Source: Geoglobus acetivorans (GTDB lineage: Archaea > Halobacteriota > Archaeoglobi > Archaeoglobales > Archaeoglobaceae). From it: a stretch of DNA of 64,000 bases. Positions within the stretch are counted from its first letter, which is position 1, and the number at the start of each line of letters is the position of its first letter. Shown here piece after piece: positions 41,592 through 50,418 of the stretch. The notes below the pieces were generated by a model that saw only the letters and a list, made by a program, of their open reading frames with translations, ran no database searches and was not told the origin of the DNA. The stretch spans positions 558,001 through 622,000 of the forward strand of contig NZ_CP009552.1 of the NCBI RefSeq assembly GCF_000789255.1. Direction: 5' to 3'. Position numbers and translations under genes: made by a program.

Positions 41592-42674
41592 ATGAAATTG
41601 ATTATAGTTATCGACAGGGACGATGACATCGGAAGGAAAACAGAGTTCAAAACGCCCATAGTCGGAAGAAAGGCAAGCATCGATGCAGCAATCCAGCTCG
41701 GGATTACTGACCCGGAAGACAGTGACCTGAACACGATATTTGGAGCAATAAAGATCTACGACAGGATGAAAACAGAGGGCGAGGACGTTGAGATAGCGAT
41801 CATATCAGGAGACGAGAATGTGGGCGTTATTTCCGATTCAAGAATAGCGGAGCAGGTGGATTACCTCAAAAAGAAGTTCAACGCCACAAACGTCATCCTC
41901 GTAACTGATGGCAGTGAGGATGAATTTGTAATTCCAATAATATCTTCAAGATTCAGGGTTGATGCCGTGAACAGAATCGTCGTCAAGCAGAGCAAGAGTC
42001 TCGAAAGCACATATTACCTGATCAAAAAAATGTTTGAGGACCCAAAAATCGCAAAAGCCACGCTGTCACCGCTCGGCATAATACTGCTGATATTTTCGAT
42101 ATTCTCCCTTCTCGGATTGAGGGATATTGGATACGGGACGATCGTGTTCTTCATAGGGTCATACCTGCTGCTGAAGGCGTACGGTATGGATTACGCAATA
42201 GAAGACTACTTCTCAACAATAAAGAACTCTCTGCTCGAGGGGAGGTTCTCATTTATCATATACATAGTCTCGCTCATACTCGTCATCGTTGGAATTATTC
42301 AGGGACTCAACAGCGTCTGGAAACTTCTGAACAGCCCTGTTGCAGCAGGAGCAGTGTACCTCATAACCACGTTTATATACGGCAGCCTCTGGTGGACGAT
42401 TGCAGGAGGTGTGAGCATAATCGTCGGAAGGATTTTCGATGCATTCATTGAGAAGAAACCCATGAGAAGATACATATCCATGATGTTTCTCCTGTTTTCG
42501 GCCGGTCTGATTTTCTGGGGAGGTTCGGTCTACATAATCTCGTCAACGGAGGCTTATGCCCATCTGAGGGAGAACGCTCTTTACTACTTCATGATGGCAC
42601 TTTTCGGAGCATTTGTATCCGGAATCATAGGGGTTCTGCCCTTCAGGCATTATGGCTCGAAGGACTCAAATTAA
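41592..42674 (+). CDS. DUF373 family membrane protein
   Basis: A 360-residue protein of the archaeal DUF373 family. N-terminal soluble Rossmann-like domain (about 1-150) starting LIIVIDRDDDIGRK with acidic residues, then six or seven transmembrane helices to the end. Function unknown; the aspartate-rich start suggests nucleotide or metal binding. TATA-like ttttaaactta lies 35 bases upstream. Divergent from the por operon; its 3' end overlaps the convergent thiolation gene by nine bases. Confidence 0.85.
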   Translation: MKLIIVIDRDDDIGRKTEFKTPIVGRKASIDAAIQLGITDPEDSDLNTIFGAIKIYDRMKTEGEDVEIAIISGDENVGVISDSRIAEQVDYLKKKFNATNVILVTDGSEDEFVIPIISSRFRVDAVNRIVVKQSKSLESTYYLIKKMFEDPKIAKATLSPLGIILLIFSIFSLLGLRDIGYGTIVFFIGSYLLLKAYGMDYAIEDYFSTIKNSLLEGRFSFIIYIVSLILVIVGIIQGLNSVWKLLNSPVAAGAVYLITTFIYGSLWWTIAGGVSIIVGRIFDAFIEKKPMRRYISMMFLLFSAGLIFWGGSVYIISSTEAYAHLRENALYYFMMALFGAFVSGIIGVLPFRHYGSKDSN

Positions 42675-43574
42675 TCCAAGCTCCCTCTTCAGCTCGCATG
42701 CCTGACATATTTTTTTTGGGGTTGGTTCACCGCAAAGCTCGCAGTTGTTCAGATCAATCTGCGGATACATCTCCCACAGACAGGGAAGGAGGGTTTCAAA
42801 GCTCCTCATAACAGAGAACTTCCTGCCAGGATACCTGTTTTCAAATTCGTACAGGAAATCCCTTACGACAGCCCTGACAGGCTCTCTGCTGTACGGACAC
42901 TCTTCGAGCGAAACTGGAAGGTTGTGCAGCAGAGCGTAAACCACAATTTCCTGCTCGTAAATCTCTCGCAGGGGCTTTATTCTCATCACCAGTCCCTTCT
43001 GCACTCTTGAGGGGACAAGTCTTGCCATTCTCTCGATGTCTGACTGCAGAAAGTTGAGCAGGATGGTCTGGGTTTCATCGTCGAGATTGTGACCTGTGGC
43101 AAGTTTTGTGGCTCCAATTTCCCTGGCTTTTTTGTTCAGAAGGTACTTCCTGAAAACCCCACAGTATGAGCATGCGTTTCTACCACCTCTTTTGACTATT
43201 TCATCCAGCTCAAGTCCAACCTCATCCCTGAACGACACGACATGATGTTCCATGTCAAGCTCCCTGCAGAGCCTCTCCGAGATCTCAACCGTGGGGGGGC
43301 GGTAGTCCTCAATACCCTCATCAACCGTTATTGCATGCAGCTCAATGTCTCTTCTCCCTCCGTATAGTGTTTTTATAACGTGGGACAGCACCACGCTATC
43401 CTTTCCACCGCTCAGTGCAATCGCAATTATCTCGTTTCTCTCAATCATTCGGTACTTCCTGATGCTTCTCTTTACACGTTTCAGAAAATTCTCAACAAAG
43501 TGCTTTCTGCACAGGTGTTTCCCTGAATGTCTCTGAAAGTACACGGCCCTCCTGTTACAGTAGGAACAGTTCAC
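42666..43574 (-). CDS. ncsA: tRNA 2-thiouridine synthesis protein, NcsA/TtuA family
   Basis: A 302-residue PP-loop ATPase that adenylates and thiolates uridine in tRNA (U34 or U54). N-terminal zinc finger CSYCNRRAVYFQRHSGKHLC, ATP pyrophosphatase motif IALSGGKDSVVL (about 52-60), catalytic CSYCGVFRKY, GHNLDDETQTILLN, and C-terminal zinc finger CELCGEPTPKKICQAC. All motif cysteines are present. Begins with GTG, with a TATA-like tttaaataat 28 bases upstream, so probably leaderless. Divergent from rio2 with only 36 bases between the two starts. Confidence 0.92.
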   Translation of the reverse strand: MNCSYCNRRAVYFQRHSGKHLCRKHFVENFLKRVKRSIRKYRMIERNEIIAIALSGGKDSVVLSHVIKTLYGGRRDIELHAITVDEGIEDYRPPTVEISERLCRELDMEHHVVSFRDEVGLELDEIVKRGGRNACSYCGVFRKYLLNKKAREIGATKLATGHNLDDETQTILLNFLQSDIERMARLVPSRVQKGLVMRIKPLREIYEQEIVVYALLHNLPVSLEECPYSREPVRAVVRDFLYEFENRYPGRKFSVMRSFETLLPCLWEMYPQIDLNNCELCGEPTPKKICQACELKRELGLI

Positions 43575-43610
43575 GAAAGTTGTTTATACTGGGTCTGGTT
43601 TAAATAATAT

Positions 43611-44468
43611 GTGCAGGACCTGATTGAGCTGTACAGGGGACTTGACAGAAAGGACGAATGCATCCTCAACGCCATTTTTGACAACATGTGGGATTTTGAG
43701 TATGTCCCCGTTCATGCCATCGCCAGAGAATGTGGGATGGGTGAGGAAAAGATAGAGCTCGCTCTGAAAAAACTCGGCGGGATGAGAATAACTGAAAACA
43801 AATATACTGAGTACCTCGGAGCGAGCTTTACGTTCAAGGGCCTTTCGGTCTTCTCGCTTAAACGGCTGGTGAATAAAAACGCAATATCGATGCTCGGCAA
43901 CATCATGGGAGAGGGGAAGGAGAGTGTTGTTTACAATGCCATGTCCGAAAGGTACGGCGAGGTTGTCGTGAAGTTCCACAGAGTTGGATATCCAAGCTTC
44001 AAAAAGGTCAAGGAGAAGAGAGATTACGGAAGCCTCCATTACACGGTTCTTACGGTCAGGTCTGCGAAAAGAGAATATGCTGCTCTGAAAAAGCTTTATG
44101 GATACGCCAGCGTCCCTCAGCCGGTTGCATGGGAAGGGAATGCCGTTGTAACAAGACTCATAGATGCCAAGGAACTTTTCAGGGTGAAAATATCGAATCC
44201 AGAGGATGTCCTTGACATGATTCTGGAAGAGATCAGAAAAATGTACTCCCGTGGCATAGTCCATGGCGATCTGAGTCAGTTCAACATTCTCGTTAACAGC
44301 GATGGCGTCTGGATAATCGATTTTCCACAATCAGTTGACACCAAAGACCCGATGGCTCAGGAATATCTCGAACGGGACGTGAAAAATGTTCTCGATTACT
44401 TTGAAAGAACATACAGATTGAAAAAAGATTTAAAAGAAGTCATGGAATATATTAAAGACGAAGCATGA
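43611..44468 (+). CDS. rio2: Atypical serine/threonine kinase Rio2
   Basis: A 285-residue Rio2 kinase/ATPase used in small-subunit ribosome maturation. N-terminal winged helix (about 1-80, YVPVHAIARECGMGEEKIELALKKLGG), ATP loop IMGEGKESVVYNA, catalytic lysine in VVVKFHRVG, catalytic loop IVHGDLSQFNILV and metal-binding IIDFPQSVD. GTG start without ribosome site; TATA-like tttatact lies 25 bases upstream. Its stop overlaps the DUF460 gene by four bases. Confidence 0.95.
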   Translation: MQDLIELYRGLDRKDECILNAIFDNMWDFEYVPVHAIARECGMGEEKIELALKKLGGMRITENKYTEYLGASFTFKGLSVFSLKRLVNKNAISMLGNIMGEGKESVVYNAMSERYGEVVVKFHRVGYPSFKKVKEKRDYGSLHYTVLTVRSAKREYAALKKLYGYASVPQPVAWEGNAVVTRLIDAKELFRVKISNPEDVLDMILEEIRKMYSRGIVHGDLSQFNILVNSDGVWIIDFPQSVDTKDPMAQEYLERDVKNVLDYFERTYRLKKDLKEVMEYIKDEA

Positions 44469-46339
44469 AAATTATCGGAGTTGACATAATAAGAGGTTCT
44501 GCAACAGCAAAATCGAGATATGCAGCGTATTTCATAAGCGATGGCTCGGAATGGAGCAAGGATGTCTCAAAACACCGGCTTTTGAAATACATAAAGGAAA
44601 TAAGGCCGGACATCGTGGCTGTGGACAACATCTTCGAACTGTTTGAGAGTAAGAGAGAGCTTGTATCGTTCCTCAAATCAATCCCTCCAACCACCAAAAT
44701 CGTTCAAACTGCGGGAAAGCAGTCTCTTCCAGCTTTGGCAAAGAGATACGGGATAAGAATTGATCCGAAAAATCCGTTTGACGAGGCGAAAGCATCTGCA
44801 CTTCTTGCGAAATACGGTGTCGGAGAGATTGTCTCGGTTTTCACGGACAAGACCGTGATAAAGGTTTCAAGAAACAGAAGCTTGGGGAAGGGAGGGTGGA
44901 GGCAGAACAAATACAGGAGAAAAGTTCACGACAGTGTAAGGGCCGTTTTCAGAGAGATTAAAAAGATTCTGGATGAAAAAGGGCTGGAGTACGTTGAAGA
45001 AATTAGGAGAGGATATGGCGGTATAAGCAGGGGAATTTTCATCGTCAACAGTCCCCGGGAAAGTGTTCCAATCAACTCGTTCAGGCTGAGAGATGTCCAG
45101 GTTAACGTCAGTGCCGTTGAAAAGGAAAAAATAGAGTTCATTCCGATGAAAAAGCACACTAAGTATACAATAGTTGGAATCGATCCCGGCACCACAGTTG
45201 GTGTTGCGGTTCTCGACCTGAATGGTCACGTCATTTCCGTAAAAAGCAAAAAAGGCTGGAGCTATTCAGAGGTTACGGAGTTTATACTGTCTCACGGGAA
45301 ACCTGTCATAATCGCCACAGACAAAAAAAATGCCCCAGAATACGTTCAGAAAATGAGAGCTTCTTTTAACTGCACCCTGTACACACCGAAAGAAGACCTG
45401 CCTGTGGAAAAAAAGAAGGTTCTCACGTCTCTCTACCAGCCATTCAACGACCATGAAAGAGATGCTCTTGCCTCCGCAATCGATGCATTCAATGCATACA
45501 AAAACAAGTTCAGAAACATAGAGAAACGCATTCCGGAGGGATTTGATTTTGAAGAAATAAAGGCCGGGATCATCAAAGGAATGAGTCTGAAATCACTTAT
45601 TGAAAAGAGTGAACTCCAGGAACAGTCGAAAGAGAGAGCTGAACCCCGGTTTAATCTGGAAGAGATAAAGAAAAGGGACAGACTTATTGCTGAACTCAGG
45701 GAGGAGAACAGAAGACTCAGCACTCAAATCAGGGAATTGAAAAAGGAAATAGAGAGGTTGCAGGACAGAATCCACAAAATCGCCAGTGAAGAGTACAGAA
45801 AGGTGAGAGAGCTGAATCACATAAAATCGCTCGAGGGTGAAATAAAAACTCTGAAAAAGGTTATTGCCGACAAGGACAGGACGATCAGAGAGCTCGAAAA
45901 TAAAATAGAGGAGCTCAGAAGCATAAAGTATCTCGAGTTCAGAGGATGGAAGGCGATAAAAACCCTGAGGAAGTTCACAAGAGAAGAGATAGAGAAGCTG
46001 ATATCCACCATAGGCCTTGACGAGGGTGAGGTGGTGTACATTTCTGATGCCGGCGGTGGAGGAAAGAGTGCCGCCGAACTGCTGGTAAACAGAAAAATAA
46101 AAGCAGTGCTATTCTCTGGCGAGATGTCCCATTACGCAAAGGAAGTTTTTGACAGGAGTAAGATCCCGATAATAGACCTTGAGAGGCTTGAAACAAAGCA
46201 GTTTGAGGATTTCATTCTTGTGAGAGCCGACAGGCTTGATGAAGAAGTCCAGAACGCCATAGAGGAAATTGAAAAAAGGACACTGAACAGACTTGAAGAA
46301 ATGATACTCGATTACAGAAACAGGAGAAAAATGTTTTAA
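44465..46339 (+). CDS. DUF460 protein with RNase H-like domains and coiled coil
   Basis: A 624-residue protein of the archaeal DUF460 family. Two regions with RNase H/RuvC-like starts: VDIIRGSATAKSRYAAYFI (1-90) and VGIDPGTTVGVAVLDLNG (about 238-255), the latter with acidic residues in IIATDKKNAPEYV and NDHERDALASAIDAF as in Holliday-junction-resolvase-like nucleases. Then a long coiled coil (about 385-500) and a C-terminal segment with SDAGGGGKSAAELLVNRKIKAVLF that may bind RNA or nucleotide. A nuclease role in DNA repair or RNA processing is inferred. Co-translated with rio2, hinting at ribosome biogenesis. Confidence 0.82.
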   Translation: MKIIGVDIIRGSATAKSRYAAYFISDGSEWSKDVSKHRLLKYIKEIRPDIVAVDNIFELFESKRELVSFLKSIPPTTKIVQTAGKQSLPALAKRYGIRIDPKNPFDEAKASALLAKYGVGEIVSVFTDKTVIKVSRNRSLGKGGWRQNKYRRKVHDSVRAVFREIKKILDEKGLEYVEEIRRGYGGISRGIFIVNSPRESVPINSFRLRDVQVNVSAVEKEKIEFIPMKKHTKYTIVGIDPGTTVGVAVLDLNGHVISVKSKKGWSYSEVTEFILSHGKPVIIATDKKNAPEYVQKMRASFNCTLYTPKEDLPVEKKKVLTSLYQPFNDHERDALASAIDAFNAYKNKFRNIEKRIPEGFDFEEIKAGIIKGMSLKSLIEKSELQEQSKERAEPRFNLEEIKKRDRLIAELREENRRLSTQIRELKKEIERLQDRIHKIASEEYRKVRELNHIKSLEGEIKTLKKVIADKDRTIRELENKIEELRSIKYLEFRGWKAIKTLRKFTREEIEKLISTIGLDEGEVVYISDAGGGGKSAAELLVNRKIKAVLFSGEMSHYAKEVFDRSKIPIIDLERLETKQFEDFILVRADRLDEEVQNAIEEIEKRTLNRLEEMILDYRNRRKMF

Positions 46340-46364
46340 TATTGCCGAATGTAAATCCACGCCA

Positions 46365-47003
46365 ATGGACATCACCACTATAGCCATCCTGTCCTACGCA
46401 CCCGCCCTGTTCCTCCTGTGGTACGTTTACAGCAAGGACAGGATAGAGCCGGAACCAAAAAGATATGTGGTGGCAGTTTTTCTGGTATCCTCGACAATCT
46501 CAACGACACTCGCTCTTCTGCTGGAACAGATTACTCCAGCGCTTCTTACATTCTATTTCGCACCATTTATTGAGGAATTCACGAAGTTTCTCGCATTGCT
46601 CATCCCGTACAGGGGAAAGCAGATGGATGGGGTTATGGATGGCGTTGTATATGGTGTGGCGGCAGGACTTGGATTTGCATCCTTCGAAAATCTCATGTAC
46701 GGGCTGTCTTTTGGACAGGATGTTGCTCTTACAAGGGCATTTCTCACTCCGGTTGCACACTCAACATTCACCGCAATAACCGGTGTGGGCCTTGGACTCA
46801 AGGCTGAGGGGAAAACCTCAAGTGTTCTCCCCTATCTGATCACCGGGAGCTTTTTCCACCTGTGGTGGAATTTCTCAGCCCTCAACGGATTGTGGGTTAT
46901 CCCGATGCTGATAACGAATGCCTTTGTCCTATACAGTCTTATAAAGCTTGGAATGAAAGAAGATGTCGAAAAAATCGAATATTACCTCCTGCGAAAGATT
47001 TAA
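46365..47003 (+). CDS. PrsW-type intramembrane protease
   Basis: A 212-residue polytopic membrane protein with the PrsW family motifs: APFIEEFTKFLALL (EE pair, about 68-71), GLGFASFENLMYG, PVAHSTFTAITGVGLG and FHLWWNFSAL. These glutamic intramembrane proteases cleave anti-sigma or other membrane proteins in bacteria; archaeal substrates are unknown. Follows DUF460 by 25 bases on the same strand and may share its transcript. Confidence 0.87.
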   Translation: MDITTIAILSYAPALFLLWYVYSKDRIEPEPKRYVVAVFLVSSTISTTLALLLEQITPALLTFYFAPFIEEFTKFLALLIPYRGKQMDGVMDGVVYGVAAGLGFASFENLMYGLSFGQDVALTRAFLTPVAHSTFTAITGVGLGLKAEGKTSSVLPYLITGSFFHLWWNFSALNGLWVIPMLITNAFVLYSLIKLGMKEDVEKIEYYLLRKI

Positions 47004-47027
47004 TATGTTTCCCGGCTCTTTTTTAAT

Positions 47028-47261
47028 ATGGCTATTGGTTTTGTCCTGATAAAGGTAATGCCGAGAAAGGAGAGGAAAGTCTATGACAGACTCTTGAAAC
47101 TCCAGGAAGTCGAGGAGATATACCCTCTTTTCGGAGAATACGACCTGATTGCGAAGATCAATGTTAAGGACTTTGAAGAACTCAGCGAGGTTGTCGTGAA
47201 CAACATCAGGTCGATAGAGGGTGTTATAGAGACAAAAACACTGACCGGAGCGAAGTTCTGA
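47028..47261 (+). CDS. Stand-alone Lrp/AsnC effector-binding (RAM) domain protein
   Basis: A 77-residue protein consisting only of the amino-acid-binding RAM domain of Lrp/AsnC regulators (FVLIKVMPRKERKVYDRLLKL, EVEEIYPLFGEYDLIAKIN), without a DNA-binding domain. Such single-domain forms assemble into decamers that bind amino acids and may modulate full-length regulators. One base separates it from the ACT-domain gene, so the pair is probably an amino-acid-responsive unit. Confidence 0.87.
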   Translation: MAIGFVLIKVMPRKERKVYDRLLKLQEVEEIYPLFGEYDLIAKINVKDFEELSEVVVNNIRSIEGVIETKTLTGAKF

Positions 47262-47262
47262 T

Positions 47263-47922
47263 ATGATCAGAGGATTGCAGATTATTGCAGAAAACCGGGT
47301 CGGTGTGCTCAGAGATGTTACTGCCAAGGTAGCCGAGCATGGGGGAAACATCACCTATGCCCAGAGTTTCATCATAGAATATGGTGAGTACAGAAACAAG
47401 GCCCTGATCTACCTTGAAATTGAGGGGGGAGATTTTGACAGGATAATCGATGAAATCCGGGAATTTCCCACTACGGTGGAGGTTACCGAGGAAAAACCTT
47501 TTGAAAAGGTATTCGGGAAGAGAATTCTGATTTTTGGCGGAGGAGCACTGGTTTCTCAGGTGGCACTCGGTGCGGTTACCGAAGCGGACAGACACAACCT
47601 GAGGGGTGAGCGGATCAGCGTGGATACGATGCCTCTCGTTGGCGAGGATGAGCTTGTGGATGCGGTCAGGGCTGTTTCAAGGCTGCACAGGGCTGAGGTG
47701 CTTGTACTTGCTGGAGGACTCATGGGGGGGAGGATTGCAGATGAGGTTAAAAAGCTGAGAAAAACTGGAATCCCCGTGATCAGTCTCAACATGTTCGGTT
47801 CTGTGCCAAAAGTGAGCGACATTGTTGTTACCGACCCGGTTATGGCGGGAACGCTTGCGGTCATGCACGCATCTGAAAAAGCCCAGTTCGACATAACAAA
47901 GGTGAAGGGCAGGAAAATCTGA
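47263..47922 (+). CDS. ACT-domain protein with DUF5612 C-terminal domain
   Basis: A 219-residue protein: N-terminal ACT domain (about 1-75, QIIAENRVGVLRDVTAKVAEHGGNITYAQSF) that typically binds amino acids, followed by a Rossmann-like domain (about 85-219) with FGGGALVSQVALGAVTEAD and LVLAGGLMGGRIADEVKKL, matching the archaeal DUF5612 type. No catalytic motif recognised. Coupled to the RAM-domain gene. Confidence 0.82.
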   Translation: MIRGLQIIAENRVGVLRDVTAKVAEHGGNITYAQSFIIEYGEYRNKALIYLEIEGGDFDRIIDEIREFPTTVEVTEEKPFEKVFGKRILIFGGGALVSQVALGAVTEADRHNLRGERISVDTMPLVGEDELVDAVRAVSRLHRAEVLVLAGGLMGGRIADEVKKLRKTGIPVISLNMFGSVPKVSDIVVTDPVMAGTLAVMHASEKAQFDITKVKGRKI

Positions 47923-47974
47923 TACATGATTTCATCAATAATTTTAAATCTGCATTTCTTCAAATACATGCTTA

Positions 47975-49930
47975 ATGAAAAAAGGCATCTTTATCTGCCA
48001 CTGCGGCACAAACATTTCTGAACGTGTGAATGTAGAACGGCTAAAGTCCATTCTTGAATCTGATGGGTATCTCGTGAGAGATCACCTCTTTCTGTGTTCT
48101 CAGGACGCAAAACAGCTGATATTAAATTTCCAGGATGAGGTTGACGGATTTGTTATTGCGGCCTGCTCTCCGGAAAACCATGAGACCTACTTTTCCAGCT
48201 TTATCAGAAAGCCATTTGTGATCGTTAACCTGAGAGAGCAGTGTTCGTGGCCACACAGAGACGGAGAACACGCCACAAAAAAAGCGAGAGACCTCATCAG
48301 AGCGGGCATAAACAAGCTATCATACATAAAAAAACCAAAAACAGTGAAAACCAAAATGGAGGAGAGCGTAGCGGTTATTGGTGGAGGAATTGCGGGAATT
48401 ACAGCATCCATCGAGCTCGCCAAACTGGGATACAGGGTGCACATAATCGAAAAGTCTCCTTCCATAGGAGGTAAGCTCCTGAAATTTGATAAGATATATC
48501 CTCTCAACGACTGTGCGTCGTGTGTCATTTCATCCCTGATTTCCGAGGTGTCGGCAGCAAAAAACATTCAGATACACGTCTATACGGAGGTCGAGGAGGT
48601 AAGCGGATACCCCGGCAATTTCAGGATCAGACTGAGAAAGAAACAAACCTACGTGGACTGGGAAAAATGCACGGGCTGTGGAAAATGTATTGACGCATGT
48701 CCGGACAGGGCAAAGGTCCCAAGCGAATTTGATGACGGTCTGACCTTCAGAAAGGCCATGTACATCTATTCCCCGTTTGCCTACCCAAAAAAAGCCGTTC
48801 ACGATCCAGAAGCGTGTGTTAACTGCGGCAAGAAAAAGATTGGCACCAGAAGGCTGCTCAGGAGTGGAAAGGAGTATCTCACACCCTGTGAAAAGGCATG
48901 TCCCACTGGAGCAATAGACAGGAGCAAAAACTGGGATCCTGAAGGGGAGGTTTTCGAAATCAGAGCAGGTTCCATACTGCTTGCAATGGGTTATGAGGTC
49001 ATGAGCAAGGATTCATTTCCCGAATTTCCTTCCCACCTTCCAAACGTCGTCACGGGCATACAGATGGAGCGGATCCTGTCCCCGACAGGTCCCACAGGGG
49101 GAGAACTCCTCGTTCCTGAAACCCTCAGAAAGCCCGAAGCGATATCATTCATTTCATGTGTTGGAAGCAGGGATGAGAGATATCACACCTACTGCTCAAA
49201 GGTATGCTGCATGTACATGCTCAAGCAGGCAAGGCTGATAAAGGAGAGAAATCCCGAAATCGACGTGTTCATACACTACATCGACATAAGAGCTCCGGGA
49301 AGGGACCTTGAGGAGTACTACACCCTCGCACGCAAGCTTGGAATAAAGATTCTCAGGGGCAGGGTTGGGAATGTGGAACCCCTGAACAACGGGAAGCTGA
49401 GAATACTCGGATTTGACTCAGATACAGGAGACCCGGTGGAATACACCGCAGATATGGTCGTTCTTGCTACGGCTGTTGAGCTTCGCGAATCCGAGAGGGA
49501 TGTGGCAAGGAAAATGAGACTGGATATAGACTCCTCTGGATTTGTAAAGGAAAAACACCCCAAGCTGCAGACATTCGAGACATCAATAGATGGCATTTAT
49601 CTGGCGGGGTGTGTTCAGGGCCCAAAGGATGTTACCGAGACGGTTCTCCAGGCCAAATCTGCAGCCCTCTCCGTCTCCAGTTTCCTTGGTAAAGGGGAGC
49701 GAGAGATAGACGTCGAGACAATCATAGATGCCGAAAGGTGTACCGGTTGCGGCATGTGCATTATTTCCTGTCCGTTCAAGGCAATAACAGCAGAGAACGA
49801 CATTCCCGAGATCAATCCAATTTCCTGCAGAAACTGCGGGATCTGCTACTCAGTATGTCCGGTAAAGGCAGTGGATATGGCGACTCACGGCAAGGCAATT
49901 GAAAAGGAACTTGAGGGGTTGAAGGCATGA
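47975..49930 (+). CDS. hdrA: Heterodisulfide reductase subunit A (flavin-based electron bifurcation)
   Basis: A 651-residue HdrA. N-terminal domain FICHCGTNISERVNVERL, FAD Rossmann motif VIGGGIAGITASIELAKLG (about 133-151), DCASCVISSLISEV, an inserted ferredoxin CTGCGKCIDACP plus CVNCGKKK...CEKACP, the YCSKVCCMYMLKQARL segment, and a C-terminal pair of [4Fe-4S] motifs (CTGCGMCIISCP, CRNCGICYSVCP). Length matches methanogen HdrA. The FAD splits an electron pair between ferredoxin and the heterodisulfide-type acceptor. First gene of an operon hdrA-C-B-mvhD-G-A; each junction overlaps by four bases. No ribosome site before ATG; TATA-like aattttaaat about 30 bases upstream. Confidence 0.94.
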   Translation: MKKGIFICHCGTNISERVNVERLKSILESDGYLVRDHLFLCSQDAKQLILNFQDEVDGFVIAACSPENHETYFSSFIRKPFVIVNLREQCSWPHRDGEHATKKARDLIRAGINKLSYIKKPKTVKTKMEESVAVIGGGIAGITASIELAKLGYRVHIIEKSPSIGGKLLKFDKIYPLNDCASCVISSLISEVSAAKNIQIHVYTEVEEVSGYPGNFRIRLRKKQTYVDWEKCTGCGKCIDACPDRAKVPSEFDDGLTFRKAMYIYSPFAYPKKAVHDPEACVNCGKKKIGTRRLLRSGKEYLTPCEKACPTGAIDRSKNWDPEGEVFEIRAGSILLAMGYEVMSKDSFPEFPSHLPNVVTGIQMERILSPTGPTGGELLVPETLRKPEAISFISCVGSRDERYHTYCSKVCCMYMLKQARLIKERNPEIDVFIHYIDIRAPGRDLEEYYTLARKLGIKILRGRVGNVEPLNNGKLRILGFDSDTGDPVEYTADMVVLATAVELRESERDVARKMRLDIDSSGFVKEKHPKLQTFETSIDGIYLAGCVQGPKDVTETVLQAKSAALSVSSFLGKGEREIDVETIIDAERCTGCGMCIISCPFKAITAENDIPEINPISCRNCGICYSVCPVKAVDMATHGKAIEKELEGLKA

Positions 49931-50418
49931 GAACTCTGAACCTCGATATGAAAAACCCGGGTCTCAAGGAGGAAATAGAAAAAGACGGTGGATATATTAC
50001 GGGCTGCATACAGTGCGGTGCCTGCATGAGCATCTGTCCGGTCGCAATTTCGGGATTTGAGTTTCCGAATAAGAGGCTGTTCAAGCTGATAATACTCGAG
50101 CTGGAAAAGGAAGTTCTCGAACACAGGTCTCCCTGGATATGCATTTCCTGTCAGAGATGCGTCCATGTTTGCCCGAGGAATGTCAATCCCCATTCCATCT
50201 ATTTCGCGCTCAGAAGATACCAGTCAAAGCAGTTCAAACACCCGAGGATTTTTGAGGATATTGTAAGGAGCATCTACCAGTACGGATATGTAATAGAGCC
50301 GGAAAACAGCAAAAGGAGAGAGCTGAACCTGCCAGAAATAAAACTCGACGAAGAGGAACTGGACGAAATAAGAATGCTGATGGAAGATAGCAGATTGAGG
50401 ATTCTTGGAATAATATGA
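49927..50418 (+). CDS. hdrC: Heterodisulfide reductase subunit C
   Basis: A 163-residue subunit with two complete [4Fe-4S] motifs, CIQCGACMSICP (about 27-38) and CISCQRCVHVCP (about 72-83), relaying electrons from HdrA to HdrB. Helical tail after residue 95 is typical. Between hdrA and hdrB with four-base overlaps at both ends. Confidence 0.93.
   Translation: MRTLNLDMKNPGLKEEIEKDGGYITGCIQCGACMSICPVAISGFEFPNKRLFKLIILELEKEVLEHRSPWICISCQRCVHVCPRNVNPHSIYFALRRYQSKQFKHPRIFEDIVRSIYQYGYVIEPENSKRRELNLPEIKLDEEELDEIRMLMEDSRLRILGII

Noticed and set aside
43584-44330. 248-codon frame antisense to rio2
   Set aside because: Fully covered by the kinase gene with all catalytic motifs on the plus strand.
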